This document shows positions 1 to 8,139 of a stretch of 64,000 nt of DNA, in pieces (position 1 is the stretch's first letter; each line of letters opens with the position of its first letter). Under the pieces are notes generated by a model that saw only the letters and a program-made list of their open reading frames with translations, did not search any database and was not told where the DNA came from. A program made the translations under genes and the position numbers. The DNA is from Ferdinandcohnia humi_A (GTDB lineage Bacteria > Bacillota > Bacilli > Bacillales > Bacillaceae_L), in the NCBI GenBank assembly GCA_047608075.1, contig JBLKRX010000022.1:14750-78749 (forward strand), written 5' to 3'.

Positions 1-195
1 CTTTCCTGGTTGCCAAAAAAACAAAGGTATTAATAGAGCTAATAAAAGCCATATTGTTATAAACCCTGCTTGTTCTTTAAATTCCCTGCCTGCAAATGGG
101 CCAGTCATTCCTGCAAAAAGCAAGATAAACCAGTATGTTCTTAACCCCATTATTACGTAATCAATCCAAAACCATTTTCTTATTGAGATTACCAT
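1..195 (-). CDS. Truncated membrane protein N-terminus, possibly a sensor histidine kinase
   Basis: An open frame starts with ATG at 195 behind a GGGGCG ribosome binding site and runs off the left edge. The 65 visible residues open with a basic, aromatic stretch (MVISIRKWFW) followed by two hydrophobic segments (about residues 14-32 and 44-60). This resembles the membrane N-termini of DesK/LnrJ-type sensor kinases that pair with LuxR-HTH response regulators. A LuxR-type HTH remnant lies upstream on the same strand (846-1130), which fits that reading but does not prove it. No catalytic domain is inside the window, so any two-helix membrane protein remains possible. Confidence 0.4.
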   Translation of the reverse strand, partial: MVISIRKWFWIDYVIMGLRTYWFILLFAGMTGPFAGREFKEQAGFITIWLLLALLIPLFFWQPGK

Positions 196-845
196 CTTTT
201 TCGCCCCGCTATAAAAAATTTTAATATATAAATCATTTCTGCTTTTAAGAAACTCACCATTTTTATCCTAAATATAAAAAGTAATATTTTGAAGTGAGAA
301 AATGTCATATTTTTTGTATACTGAGTATGCTGTTATATAGCTGTATTGATTGATAAATATAATAGTGACTAAAAGTTTTTTGAAGAAGTGCTTAAGAAAC
401 ATAAGAGGAAATACCAGTGGAAAAAAGTAGTTGTTCAAACGTGAAATTGATATGCCTTTAGAATAATTATGACTTATTGTATACTCATTTTCCTATGAAA
501 GGTACCACATCATATAAGATTTTCTCATGAAAAAAAAGTGGAGATTTTATCCCCACTTTTCAGTAAAAAATATATTGCTGTGTTTTCGTATTGAAGAATT
601 ATTAATTGAAATATCAATGACCATTTATAGCTCCAACTAAATCACTTATTTACATTTAATAATAGCTTTCACATTATCATTAAAGGGCCACAAAGATGCT
701 TTGATTGATTCCTTCTGCTTTAATGTTAGTAAAAATTCTTCTTTTGTACACCTTTCGTTATTCTCATAATATGTAGAAACAAGATTCACATCATCAAATG
801 GAGATTATTCCATTTTTCCCACCATAAAAAAGTGTTTATTTTTAT
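196..845. other. 650-bp stretch without a convincing intact gene
   Basis: AT-rich sequence. On the minus strand 646-789 there is an open stretch of about 47 codons ending at TAA (646-648). It reads like a protein C-terminus (…KEEFLLTLKQKESIK…, then WPFN and a terminal KCK), but it has no ATG and no ribosome binding site. I read it as a gene remnant of unknown family. A hairpin at 531-566 is listed separately. Confidence 0.35.
531..566. terminator. Hairpin with A/T flanks, possible bidirectional terminator
   Basis: AAAAGTGG (534-541) pairs with CCACTTTT (553-560) around an 11-nt loop, with an A-run on the left and a T/A-rich right flank. It could end transcription from either side. No intact gene directly precedes it. 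Confidence 0.45.
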
Positions 846-1130
846 CTATATAATTCTCTCATTTAGTGCTTTTTTTGCAGCCTCTTTCCTTGAGTGAACT
901 TCAAGTTTCGAATAAATATTAGAAATGTAATTTTTTATTGTACCTTCTGACAAAAATAATTTTTCAGCTATTTCTTGGTTCCTTATTCCTTTAGCCAATA
1001 ATCTAAGCAATTCAATTTCTCGTTTCGTTAAGTCATATGGGTGAGTTAAATCATTTTTTTTAGGCTCATCTTTTGTTAAAAATATCTCGATTTCGATATT
1101 TTTATCCCAATAATCGGTAATACAAACTGC
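846..1130 (-). pseudogene. LuxR/NarL-type HTH remnant of a response regulator
   Basis: The minus-strand frame ending in TAG at 846-848 encodes a clear LuxR-type DNA-binding domain: LTKREIELLRLLAKG, then the recognition-helix region EGTIKNYISNIYSKL, then a VHSRKEAAKKAL tail. The frame is open to about 1220 but has no ATG. The sequence upstream of the HTH (with a CKNC motif near 1170) does not look like a receiver domain. The phosphoacceptor half of a normal 200-220 residue regulator is therefore missing. With the membrane-sensor start at 1-195, this looks like the leftovers of a DesKR/LnrJK-type two-component system. Confidence 0.55.
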
Positions 1131-1198
1131 ATTAATAAAATACTTAAAGCGGAATTGACGATAGTAGTAAATACAATTCTTACATATGGATTTTTCAT
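1076..1198 (-). CDS. Possible 40-residue membrane peptide
   Basis: A short minus-strand frame starts with ATG at 1198, six bases after a good AAGGGG ribosome binding site (about 1205-1210), and ends at TAA 1076. It encodes MKNPYVRIVF followed by one hydrophobic segment (about residues 12-32) and a basic tail. It overlaps the open frame upstream of the LuxR-type HTH remnant in another frame. It could be a real small membrane protein or a frameshifted leftover. No family is recognised. Confidence 0.3.
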   Translation of the reverse strand: MKNPYVRIVFTTIVNSALSILLMQFVLPIIGIKISKSRYF

Positions 1199-2117
1199 TT
1201 TTTTCCCCTTTGCATTTTGTTTACATTCAAATTTTAAATAAGATAAATTTCATTCAGTAGTGAAAATAGTAATGAAGAAGTCATATTAAATTGCACAAAA
1301 AAAGTGACTTTTTATAACTGTTATAAAAATGACCAAATGAATTGCCCTGTTATGATATGTCTTTTTTCTATAAATGGGTGTGGATCTTAGTAAAACGAAA
1401 TGCCAACCTATCATGGTTAGAGACCATTTTCTTATTAGTTTTACTCTATATTCATTACTATGAAGATGGTATGGGTCTAACACTTTAACCAGATAATCAT
1501 TGATAATGCTATTTAGCCTCTTTCAAGAAACAAAAAAACGCCTGCAAACACTGTCATATCAATGTTTATAGGCATTCAACTCAATTATTCTTGGTCAGGT
1601 TTAAAACAATCTTTTCGATTCTATTTAAAACAATATGGACAACTAATTCTTATAGTATGAACCTCTTAATTGCAACCCTTGTGACTTGCCTACTATTAAT
1701 TTTTTTCATTATAATGGTAATATGAGGGAATATTACAATTTTTTAAAAAGTTTATTATACGTTACAAGTATGTTAGCAATATTCTTCTAAAAGTTGCATA
1801 CATTCTCATTATCTTACGATCTTCCACTATTTTACTTCTGTTGCTTAGATAAAAGTGTTTATCATGATTAGCTAAACTCCTTACTAAAGTATTCTGTTGC
1901 CCGGCATAAATTCTTGATCTTCTTTTAAGAAGTCCTATAGAAGCAAATGTATTATATTTGTAATTCAATCTAGCTTTTCGCTGTGTCCCAACAGAAATAG
2001 TTAAAAACTACGTTTTTACTTACTTATGAAACTTCATCATTTAGTACTACTTTCAAGATTATGATAGGTCTTCTAGTTGTAATAATAAAAATAATCTCAT
2101 TCTCATAATCTTATTTC
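1199..2117. other. 900-bp stretch without a convincing gene
   Basis: AT-rich, with only short open frames (1286-1483 and 1762-1968, minus strand) that have no ribosome binding site, no recognisable motif and unlikely composition. The one supported structure is a minus-strand terminator at 1532-1573. It suggests that a gene once lay to its right. Confidence 0.4.
1532..1573 (-). terminator. Intrinsic terminator, minus strand, no intact gene upstream
   Basis: Read on the minus strand: GCCT-AT-AAACA, a 12-nt loop, TGTTT-GC-AGGC, then GTTTTTTTG. The paired arms are GCCT/AGGC and AAACA/TGTTT. A terminator here with no intact upstream gene supports gene decay in this region. Confidence 0.5.
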
Positions 2118-2154
2118 TTTCAAATTATTCAGTCCTTTATTATAATTATTATAT
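2118..2154 (+). promoter_or_regulatory. katG promoter with overlapping PerR box
   Basis: The 15-mer TTATAATTATTATAT at 2140-2154 matches the PerR consensus TTATAATnATTATAA at 14 of 15 positions. It overlaps a TATAAT -10 (2141-2146), with a weak TTTCAA -35 at 2118-2123 and a 17-bp spacer. A PerR site over the -10 would block transcription until peroxide inactivates PerR, as known for B. subtilis katA, ahpCF and mrgA. The box is visible; PerR regulation is inferred. Confidence 0.8.
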
Positions 2155-2239
2155 AATAACAATTATTTTCATTCTAGTTTCATAAAACTAGGTGCAAAAT
2201 GATAAATTACTAAACTTATATAAAAGGAGGATAAAAAAT

Positions 2240-4456
2240 ATGGAAGCTAAAGACAATGGTAACATCGGAGGTTGCCCGTTTCACGGGGGTGCTACTAGTA
2301 ACAAATCAAGTGGGACAACTAATCGAGATTGGTGGCCAAATGCGTTAAATCTGAATATTCTTCATCAGCATGACAGAAAATCAAACCCTATGGGAGAAGA
2401 CTTTGATTATGTAGAAGAGTTTAACAAGTTAGACTACAATGCTCTTAAGCAGGATCTTCAAGATTTAATGACAGACAGTCAAGATTGGTGGCCTGCTGAC
2501 TATGGACATTATGGTCCATTTTTTATCCGTATGTCTTGGCACGCTGCTGGTACATACCGTACAGGTGATGGCCGAGGTGGCGGTGGAACTGGTAACCAAC
2601 GTTTTGCACCACTTAACAGCTGGCCGGACAACGCTAGCCTTGATAAAGCTCGACGACTCCTATGGCCGATTAAGCAAAAGTATGGTAACAAGATCTCTTG
2701 GGCAGACTTGCTTGTTCTAGCAGGTAATGTCGCGATTGAATCCATGGGTGGTAAGACAATTGGTTTTGGAGCAGGACGCGCAGACATTTGGCATCCAGAA
2801 GAAGACATCTATTGGGGTAATGAAACAGAATGGTTAGGTGATAATCGTTACACAGGCGAGCGTGATCTTGAAAATCCTCTTGCTGCCGTTCAGATGGGGC
2901 TTATCTATGTTAATCCAGAAGGTCCTAACGGTAAACCAGATCCTCTTGCTTCTGCTCGCGACATTCGTGAAACCTTTGCACGTATGGGAATGAACGATGA
3001 AGAAACAGTTGCCCTAATAGCTGGCGGTCATACTTTTGGTAAGGCACACGGTGCAGGAGATGCATCTCATGTTGGTCCAGAGCCAGAGGCCGCTCCTATT
3101 GAAGCTCAAGGCTTAGGCTGGCAAAGTACATACGGTTCAGGAAAAGGTCGTGATACCATCACAAGTGGTATAGAAGGTGCTTGGACTGCTAATCCAACGC
3201 AATGGGATAATGGTTACTTTGATCTATTGTTTGGATATCAATGGTGGCTTACAAAGAGTCCTGCAGGTGCATGGCAATGGCTTGTTGTAGATCCTGCTGA
3301 GGAGCATCTTGCACCAGATGCAGAAGATCCATCTATTAAAGTGCCAACGATGATGACCACTGCTGACATGGCATTGCTTCATGATCCAGAATACGAAAAG
3401 ATTGCTCGTCGTTTCCATCAGAATCCAGATGAGTTCGCAGATGTATTTGCTCGTGCATGGTTCAAGTTAATACACCGTGACATGGGTCCAAAAGCAAGAT
3501 ATCTAGGTCCAGAAGTTCCAGAAGAAGATTTCATCTGGCAAGATCCCGTACCATCTGGTAACTACGATTTAACTGATGCTGACATAGCTGAAATTAAAGC
3601 AAAAATCCTTGACTCAGGACTTACAGTCAGCAAGCTGGTAACAACTGCTTGGGCTTCTGCAAGTACCTACCGTGGCTCAGATCATCGTGGCGGTGCTAAT
3701 GGCGCACGTATCCGTCTTGCTCCACAGAAGGATTGGGAAGTAAACCAACCGGAACAACTTACACAAGTGCTTCAAGTGCTTGAAGGCATTCAAAAGGATC
3801 TAGATAAGAATGTTAGCCTAGCTGATTTAATTGTACTTGGCGGTAGCGCGGCAATAGAAAAAGCTGCACAAGATGCAGGCTTTGATGTTTCCGTTCCTTT
3901 TACTCCTGGACGTGGCGATGCAACTCAAGAGCAAACAGATGTAGAAAGCTTTGAAGTACTAGAGCCTATTGCTGATGGCTTCCGCAATTATCAAAAGAAG
4001 CAATATAGTGTAAGTCCAGAAGAGCTCCTAGTTGATAAGGCTCAACTCTTAAACCTTACTGCACCAGAAATGACTGTTCTTATTGGCGGTATGCGTGTTC
4101 TAGGTACAAACTACGGCGGCACACAGCACGGTGTATTCACTGATCGTGTAGGCCAACTCACAAATGACTTCTTTGTTAACTTGCTTGACATGGGAGTGGC
4201 GTGGAAGCCTGTAGGAGAAAACGTCTATGAAGGATATGATCGCAAAACAGGTGAAGTAGTGCGCACAGCAACTAGAGTTGACCTAGTGTTTGGTTCAAAC
4301 TCAGTTCTACGTGCTATTGCAGAAGTTTACGCTCAAGACGATAACAAAGAGAAGTTTGTACGTGACTTTATCGCTGCATGGGTCAAGGTAATGAATGCTG
4401 ATCGCTTTGATCTTAAGATGGCTAACCAAAAGAAAGCTCAACTAACAGCTAAGTAA
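2240..4456 (+). CDS. katG: Catalase-peroxidase KatG
   Basis: Haem enzyme that dismutates hydrogen peroxide and has broad peroxidase activity. The 738 residues match the usual two-domain KatG length. The distal site MSWHAAGTYR (Trp about 99, His about 100) and the IYVNPEGP tyrosine (about 223) provide the Trp and Tyr of the Met-Tyr-Trp adduct needed for catalase activity. The proximal His is in GGHTFGKAHG (about 263). The inactive C-terminal duplicate follows, with STYRGSDHRGGANG. The start at 2240 is preferred over an upstream in-frame ATG at 2192 because AAAGGAGG ends nine bases before it. The gene is monocistronic, with a PerR box upstream and a hairpin terminator at 4468. Confidence 0.97.
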   Translation: MEAKDNGNIGGCPFHGGATSNKSSGTTNRDWWPNALNLNILHQHDRKSNPMGEDFDYVEEFNKLDYNALKQDLQDLMTDSQDWWPADYGHYGPFFIRMSWHAAGTYRTGDGRGGGGTGNQRFAPLNSWPDNASLDKARRLLWPIKQKYGNKISWADLLVLAGNVAIESMGGKTIGFGAGRADIWHPEEDIYWGNETEWLGDNRYTGERDLENPLAAVQMGLIYVNPEGPNGKPDPLASARDIRETFARMGMNDEETVALIAGGHTFGKAHGAGDASHVGPEPEAAPIEAQGLGWQSTYGSGKGRDTITSGIEGAWTANPTQWDNGYFDLLFGYQWWLTKSPAGAWQWLVVDPAEEHLAPDAEDPSIKVPTMMTTADMALLHDPEYEKIARRFHQNPDEFADVFARAWFKLIHRDMGPKARYLGPEVPEEDFIWQDPVPSGNYDLTDADIAEIKAKILDSGLTVSKLVTTAWASASTYRGSDHRGGANGARIRLAPQKDWEVNQPEQLTQVLQVLEGIQKDLDKNVSLADLIVLGGSAAIEKAAQDAGFDVSVPFTPGRGDATQEQTDVESFEVLEPIADGFRNYQKKQYSVSPEELLVDKAQLLNLTAPEMTVLIGGMRVLGTNYGGTQHGVFTDRVGQLTNDFFVNLLDMGVAWKPVGENVYEGYDRKTGEVVRTATRVDLVFGSNSVLRAIAEVYAQDDNKEKFVRDFIAAWVKVMNADRFDLKMANQKKAQLTAK

Positions 4457-4467
4457 ATCTAAGAAGT

Positions 4468-4498
4468 AACCGCTGTCAAACCCGACGGCGGTTTCTCT
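4468..4498 (+). terminator. katG terminator
   Basis: AACCGC (4468-4473) pairs with GCGGTT (4488-4493), followed by TCTCTT, twelve bases after the katG stop codon. Confidence 0.7.
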
Positions 4499-5043
4499 TA
4501 TCTGGGACGCGAGACCTTGTCCAACCTTCAATTTAAAAGCAACTGATCCTCTCCTTGTTGGATACTTATTCATCAAACAAATCACCAAAAAACTTTTCCC
4601 TATCACGGCAGCCTTCACATCGTTTTCTTGAATTCATCACAGCAGACAGTATTCACCACTAAACCGGTACATAGAGCAACAAAGTTTACGAAAAGTACCT
4701 ATTTGACTATCACTCTTCTTTCCCAAGACTATTTTTGACAAAAAGCAAAAAAGAACCCAAACTCAGATAAGAGTTTGAGTTTTCTAGCTACTAACGTTTC
4801 TAGTTATTTATAAGAGCTCGCTCCTCTTGCCTTAAAATTTCTGAGTAGCACTCCTTTTCCAACTTAATAACTAGAATCATCTGATGTTAAGTTATCTAGC
4901 ATTATGAAATCATAGTACTGTAACGGTTTTTCTGCTGTCCCTTTAACACTTCACCTGTATAGAAAATCTCGACCCATAAAATCGTCATAAAGTTATGTTG
5001 TAATTTTCAAATCATTTGCAAATAGTAATAGTACATCTCACAG
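4499..5043. other. Intergenic region with one orphan hairpin
   Basis: No convincing reading frame. CAAACTC (4759-4765) pairs with GAGTTTG (4772-4778) followed by AGTTTTCT, an orphan plus-strand terminator-like hairpin. Nothing else stands out. Confidence 0.4.
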
Positions 5044-5057
5044 AGAAGGAGATTTAC

Positions 5058-5855
5058 ATGAGGAAGTCCCAAAGAATGTACCTTTTTAATTTTATATTTA
5101 TAATCATATGTGTGTTGATGTTATTTGGAGGTAATGGAACTGATATTAACAAAACAATTGAACCGTTAACCATACATCAAAAAAGTAAAGCATCTAGTCA
5201 AGAATCAAAATCAAGCTTTGAGACTTCAGTGATTCAAAAACTTAAAAATAAACAACCTGTAACCATTGTAGCCTATGGTGATTCAATTACATGGGGATAT
5301 GGTAGGGATGCTACAAGAGGTAATGTAAGACAAGTAAAAAATCCATATCCTAAGGTTCTAGAAAAAGAGCTCAGAAAAAAGTATGGCTATAATAACATAA
5401 CAGTTATTAATAAAGGTCATCCTGGCTGGACTTCAATTCAGGCACTAGAAAATATTGAAGAGGAGGTTCTAATCTTTTCTCCAGACCTAGTAATCTCTAT
5501 GTTTGGTATAAATGATGCAAGGGGCCATAATAAATATAGCCCAAATGCGCTCCCAGTCCTTATTGACCAATATAAAGAAAACAATCGACAATTACTACAA
5601 ATGATCAAAGAAAAAGGAATTGAAGTTGTTATCATATCCTCAACAACCATAACCAGTAAAAAAAATAACGCAAATAAAACTCAAATACACTATACAAATA
5701 CAATTAAAACTTTAGCACAAGAAGAAAAAGTCAAATATGTAAATGGTACGGATATTCCGATTAAAGGTAATCTAAGTGACGGAATTCACTTTAAAGGAGA
5801 TCAATATGCTTTAATTGCAGATAAAATAATGGTTGATATATTTGGTACATATTAG
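5058..5855 (+). CDS. Secreted or membrane-anchored SGNH/GDSL hydrolase
   Basis: Probable extracytoplasmic esterase or acyl hydrolase of the SGNH family, 265 residues. A basic start plus a hydrophobic segment (about residues 8-25) is a signal peptide or anchor. The family blocks are visible: block I GDSITWGYG with the nucleophile Ser, the block II Gly region GHPGWTS, block III FGINDAR with the Asn, and block V DGIHF with the Asp-x-x-His pair. ATG 5058 is chosen over an upstream in-frame ATG because GAAGGAGA lies directly before it. It stands alone between katG and a convergent aldolase gene. The substrate is unknown; wall polysaccharide or lipid esters are plausible. Confidence 0.85.
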   Translation: MRKSQRMYLFNFIFIIICVLMLFGGNGTDINKTIEPLTIHQKSKASSQESKSSFETSVIQKLKNKQPVTIVAYGDSITWGYGRDATRGNVRQVKNPYPKVLEKELRKKYGYNNITVINKGHPGWTSIQALENIEEEVLIFSPDLVISMFGINDARGHNKYSPNALPVLIDQYKENNRQLLQMIKEKGIEVVIISSTTITSKKNNANKTQIHYTNTIKTLAQEEKVKYVNGTDIPIKGNLSDGIHFKGDQYALIADKIMVDIFGTY

Positions 5856-5885
5856 CTTGCTGAACATAATAACGAGTAAAAAACT

Positions 5886-5909
5886 CAAAGCCTCCTATAT
5901 AGGGAGGCT
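5886..5909. terminator. Bidirectional terminator between convergent genes
   Basis: GCCTCC (5890-5895) and GGAGGC (5903-5908) form a hairpin between the SGNH hydrolase and the converging aldolase gene, flanked by A-rich sequence on the left and TTCATAATTTT on the right. Confidence 0.75.
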
Positions 5910-6950
5910 TCATAATTTTGTACAATAGTCATTGAATATCGTAGCTGCATTTTCTATATCGTCGAGTGTTATCCCACGGTATGTCGTCATTCTTACATAT
6001 TGTTCCGACATACTTTTTACCTTTAATCCGTATGTTTCAAGGTCCACTTCAAATTTCTTTGCGGAGTAACCACTTGGTGAAACATCAACAGTGACAATAT
6101 TTGTATCAACTAGTTCGGGGTCTATCTTTATTTTTTTATTAGTTACAAGTTTACTAGCTAGCAACTTCGCTAGCTTATGATCCTCTTTAAGTCTTTCAAC
6201 TTCCTCTTGAAGTGCTATTATTCCAGCAGCAGCTACTATACCCGCTTGGCGCATTCCTCCCCCGAGCAATTTGCGAATCCCCCTTGCTCTTCCGATAAAT
6301 TCCTTACTCCCACACAGAAGTGATCCTATCGGAGCACCTAACCCTTTTGATAAACAAAACATAACGGAATCAACTGAATTCAGTAATTCCTTCACTGGTA
6401 TGTCATAATAGGATGCAACATTAAAAATCCTTGCACCATCCATATGTACAGGAATCTTATATTTTTTGGCAGCTGAACATATTTCTTCTGTTTGTTGGAC
6501 AGACATGCATGTTCCACCCTTAAAATTATTTGAGTTCTCTAAACATAAGAGTTTACTAGCTCCATCCATAAAAATAGAATGTAAGCTCTGAAGGTCAGGA
6601 ACACCTTTTTCATCAATATCATAAAAGCTTGGTTTTAAACCAAAGTATTCCTCCATGAAAGGGGATCTTTCACTATAATAAATATGGTTATATTTGCTTA
6701 TCGCAACCGTTTCTACTCTTTGACAGTACGTCACCAAAGCGATAATGTTAGCAATCGTACCACTGTTACAGAACATTGCATCTTCCTTACCCGTGATTTT
6801 CGATGCCAAATTCTCTAGGGCATTAACGGTTGGATCTTCCCCTTTGCCTTCTAGATCCACTCTTCCATCATCACCTACTACAGCTTCATACATAGCCCTT
6901 CGCATTGATTCCGTAGGCTTTGTTAGCGTATCGCTCCTTAAATCAATCAT
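5910..6950 (-). CDS. ltaE: Low-specificity L-threonine aldolase
   Basis: PLP enzyme of the fold-type I beta-eliminating lyase family that cleaves threonine or allo-threonine to glycine and acetaldehyde. The 346 residues match the family. Visible are the N-terminal RSDTLTKP signature, the HMDGARIFN segment that contacts PLP (about 166-174), and the Schiff-base lysine in CLSKGLGAP (about residue 200). A conserved GGGMRQAG follows the PLP lysine. Start ATG 6950 has a GGGGGT site about 13 bases upstream. It is transcribed toward the SGNH gene and shares a hairpin with it. It is separated from prpB by a strong terminator, so it is not part of that operon. Confidence 0.92.
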   Translation of the reverse strand: MIDLRSDTLTKPTESMRRAMYEAVVGDDGRVDLEGKGEDPTVNALENLASKITGKEDAMFCNSGTIANIIALVTYCQRVETVAISKYNHIYYSERSPFMEEYFGLKPSFYDIDEKGVPDLQSLHSIFMDGASKLLCLENSNNFKGGTCMSVQQTEEICSAAKKYKIPVHMDGARIFNVASYYDIPVKELLNSVDSVMFCLSKGLGAPIGSLLCGSKEFIGRARGIRKLLGGGMRQAGIVAAAGIIALQEEVERLKEDHKLAKLLASKLVTNKKIKIDPELVDTNIVTVDVSPSGYSAKKFEVDLETYGLKVKSMSEQYVRMTTYRGITLDDIENAATIFNDYCTKL

Positions 6951-6995
6951 CCAAATTTACCCCCATACAATGAGTTCAACTTAAAGCTAACACGT

Positions 6996-7036
6996 AAAAA
7001 AAGAAAGTGAGGTAGATTATTTATACCTTCACTTTC
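6996..7036 (-). terminator. Terminator after prpB
   Basis: On the minus strand GAAAGTGAAGGTA and TACCTCACTTTC form a nearly perfect stem, followed by TTTTTTT. It closes the prp/tct transcription unit. Confidence 0.88.
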
Positions 7037-7044
7037 CTTATCCA

Positions 7045-7950
7045 TTACTTTTCGGACAATACAGTTTTCGCAATTTCTGAATCTAATTTTTCAAAGTCGT
7101 AGTAACTGATTGTTTCATATAATTCTTTTCTCGTTTGCATTCTGTTTAAAAATTCCTTCTGTGTACCTGTGCTTTTAATTTCGGTATATACATCTTCTAC
7201 TGCTTTTGCTGCAACTCTTAGGGAAGTGACCGGATAAATCACCATACTGTATCCGAACATTTCAAACTCATTGGCACTGTAATAAGGAGTTTTTCCAAAC
7301 TCAGTCATGTTCGCTAATAATGGGGCATTCACCATACTTTTCACCTTATGAAACTCATCCTCTGATGTGAGTGCTTCAGGAAATATCGCATCGGCTCCAG
7401 CTTCCAAATATAGATTTGCACGCTCTATTGCATAATCTATACCTTCCACTGCAACAGCATCTGTTCTTGCAATAACAAGTAACGTTGGAGCGACTTCTTT
7501 TATTACTCTTATCTTTTGAGCCATCTCCTCTGGACTCACTAGTTTTTTCCCATTAAGATGCCCACATTTTTTTGGTAAATCCTGATCCTCAATTTGTACT
7601 GCTGCTACTTTTGCTTCCACCATTTCTCGAGCAGTTCTTGCGGTATTGAGAACCCCTCCAAAGCCCGTATCAATATCAACTAAAAGTGGTAAATCAGATG
7701 CACGAATTAAGTCTTTTGCACGAGCTGCAATTTCTTCAGAAGTTACAATCCCCAAATCTGGAAGTCCTCTACTTGCTGTATATGCCGCTCCAGACAAATA
7801 TATTGCTTCAAAACCTGCCTTCTTGGCAATAAGTGCACTTATACCATCATGCGCTCCTGGTATTTGTAGAATGGTGGGATCTTCTATTTTTTTACGAAAA
7901 GCAGAAGCTAGCTCTTCCTGACTTCGTTCTTTGTCTACAATCCAAGCCAT
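7045..7950 (-). CDS. prpB: 2-Methylisocitrate lyase PrpB
   Basis: Isocitrate lyase/PEP mutase superfamily enzyme that cleaves 2-methylisocitrate to pyruvate and succinate. The signature KKCGHLNGK with the catalytic Cys lies at about residues 123-131, and the Mg-binding region VDIDTGFGG at about 86-94. The sequence closely resembles remembered B. subtilis YqiQ/MmgF, including LQIPGAHDG, YLSGAAYTASRG and the MQTRKELY-TISYYD tail. Start ATG 7950 (301 residues) has GAGGTG six bases upstream; a GTG at 7959 is possible. It is last in the minus-strand cluster, separated from prpD by a 145-bp repeat, so translation of the two is not coupled. Confidence 0.94.
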   Translation of the reverse strand: MAWIVDKERSQEELASAFRKKIEDPTILQIPGAHDGISALIAKKAGFEAIYLSGAAYTASRGLPDLGIVTSEEIAARAKDLIRASDLPLLVDIDTGFGGVLNTARTAREMVEAKVAAVQIEDQDLPKKCGHLNGKKLVSPEEMAQKIRVIKEVAPTLLVIARTDAVAVEGIDYAIERANLYLEAGADAIFPEALTSEDEFHKVKSMVNAPLLANMTEFGKTPYYSANEFEMFGYSMVIYPVTSLRVAAKAVEDVYTEIKSTGTQKEFLNRMQTRKELYETISYYDFEKLDSEIAKTVLSEK

Positions 7951-7987
7951 TTTATTCACCTCACCTGAACTAATCGTCTTTTAGAGA

Positions 7988-8132
7988 TGTTCAAAAAGTC
8001 CGGTGAAAATGACACATCGAATTTCTTCGTTGGCTTGCTTTTCCGTTCCTCACGTATTATTTGCATACGCTCCGGTACTCAAAGCTTCGCCGCCTCGAAC
8101 TTCTTGGTCCTTTTCATCCTTCTTTTTGAACA
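7988..8132. repeat. 145-bp interspersed repeat with 11-bp terminal inverted repeats
   Basis: The ends are perfect inverted repeats, TGTTCAAAAAG (7988-7998) and CTTTTTGAACA (8122-8132). The interior is GC-richer than its surroundings and contains CTTCGCCGCCTCGAAC. I recall near-identical elements in many Bacillus genomes between genes, but cannot verify that here. It fills almost the whole prpD-prpB gap and could form a large cruciform or mRNA hairpin. It encodes no protein and is likely a MITE-type non-autonomous element. Confidence 0.75.
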
Positions 8133-8139
8133 CACAATT

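Noticed and set aside
1286..1483. 65-codon minus-strand frame
   Set aside because: No ribosome binding site, no domain pattern, composition typical of chance frames in AT-rich DNA.
1762..1968. 68-codon minus-strand frame with a terminator downstream
   Set aside because: The best start is TTG without a ribosome binding site, and the residue pattern fits no protein type; the terminator may belong to a lost gene.
2192..2239. 16-residue N-terminal extension of KatG
   Set aside because: The ATG at 2240 has an ideal AAAGGAGG; the upstream ATG has none.
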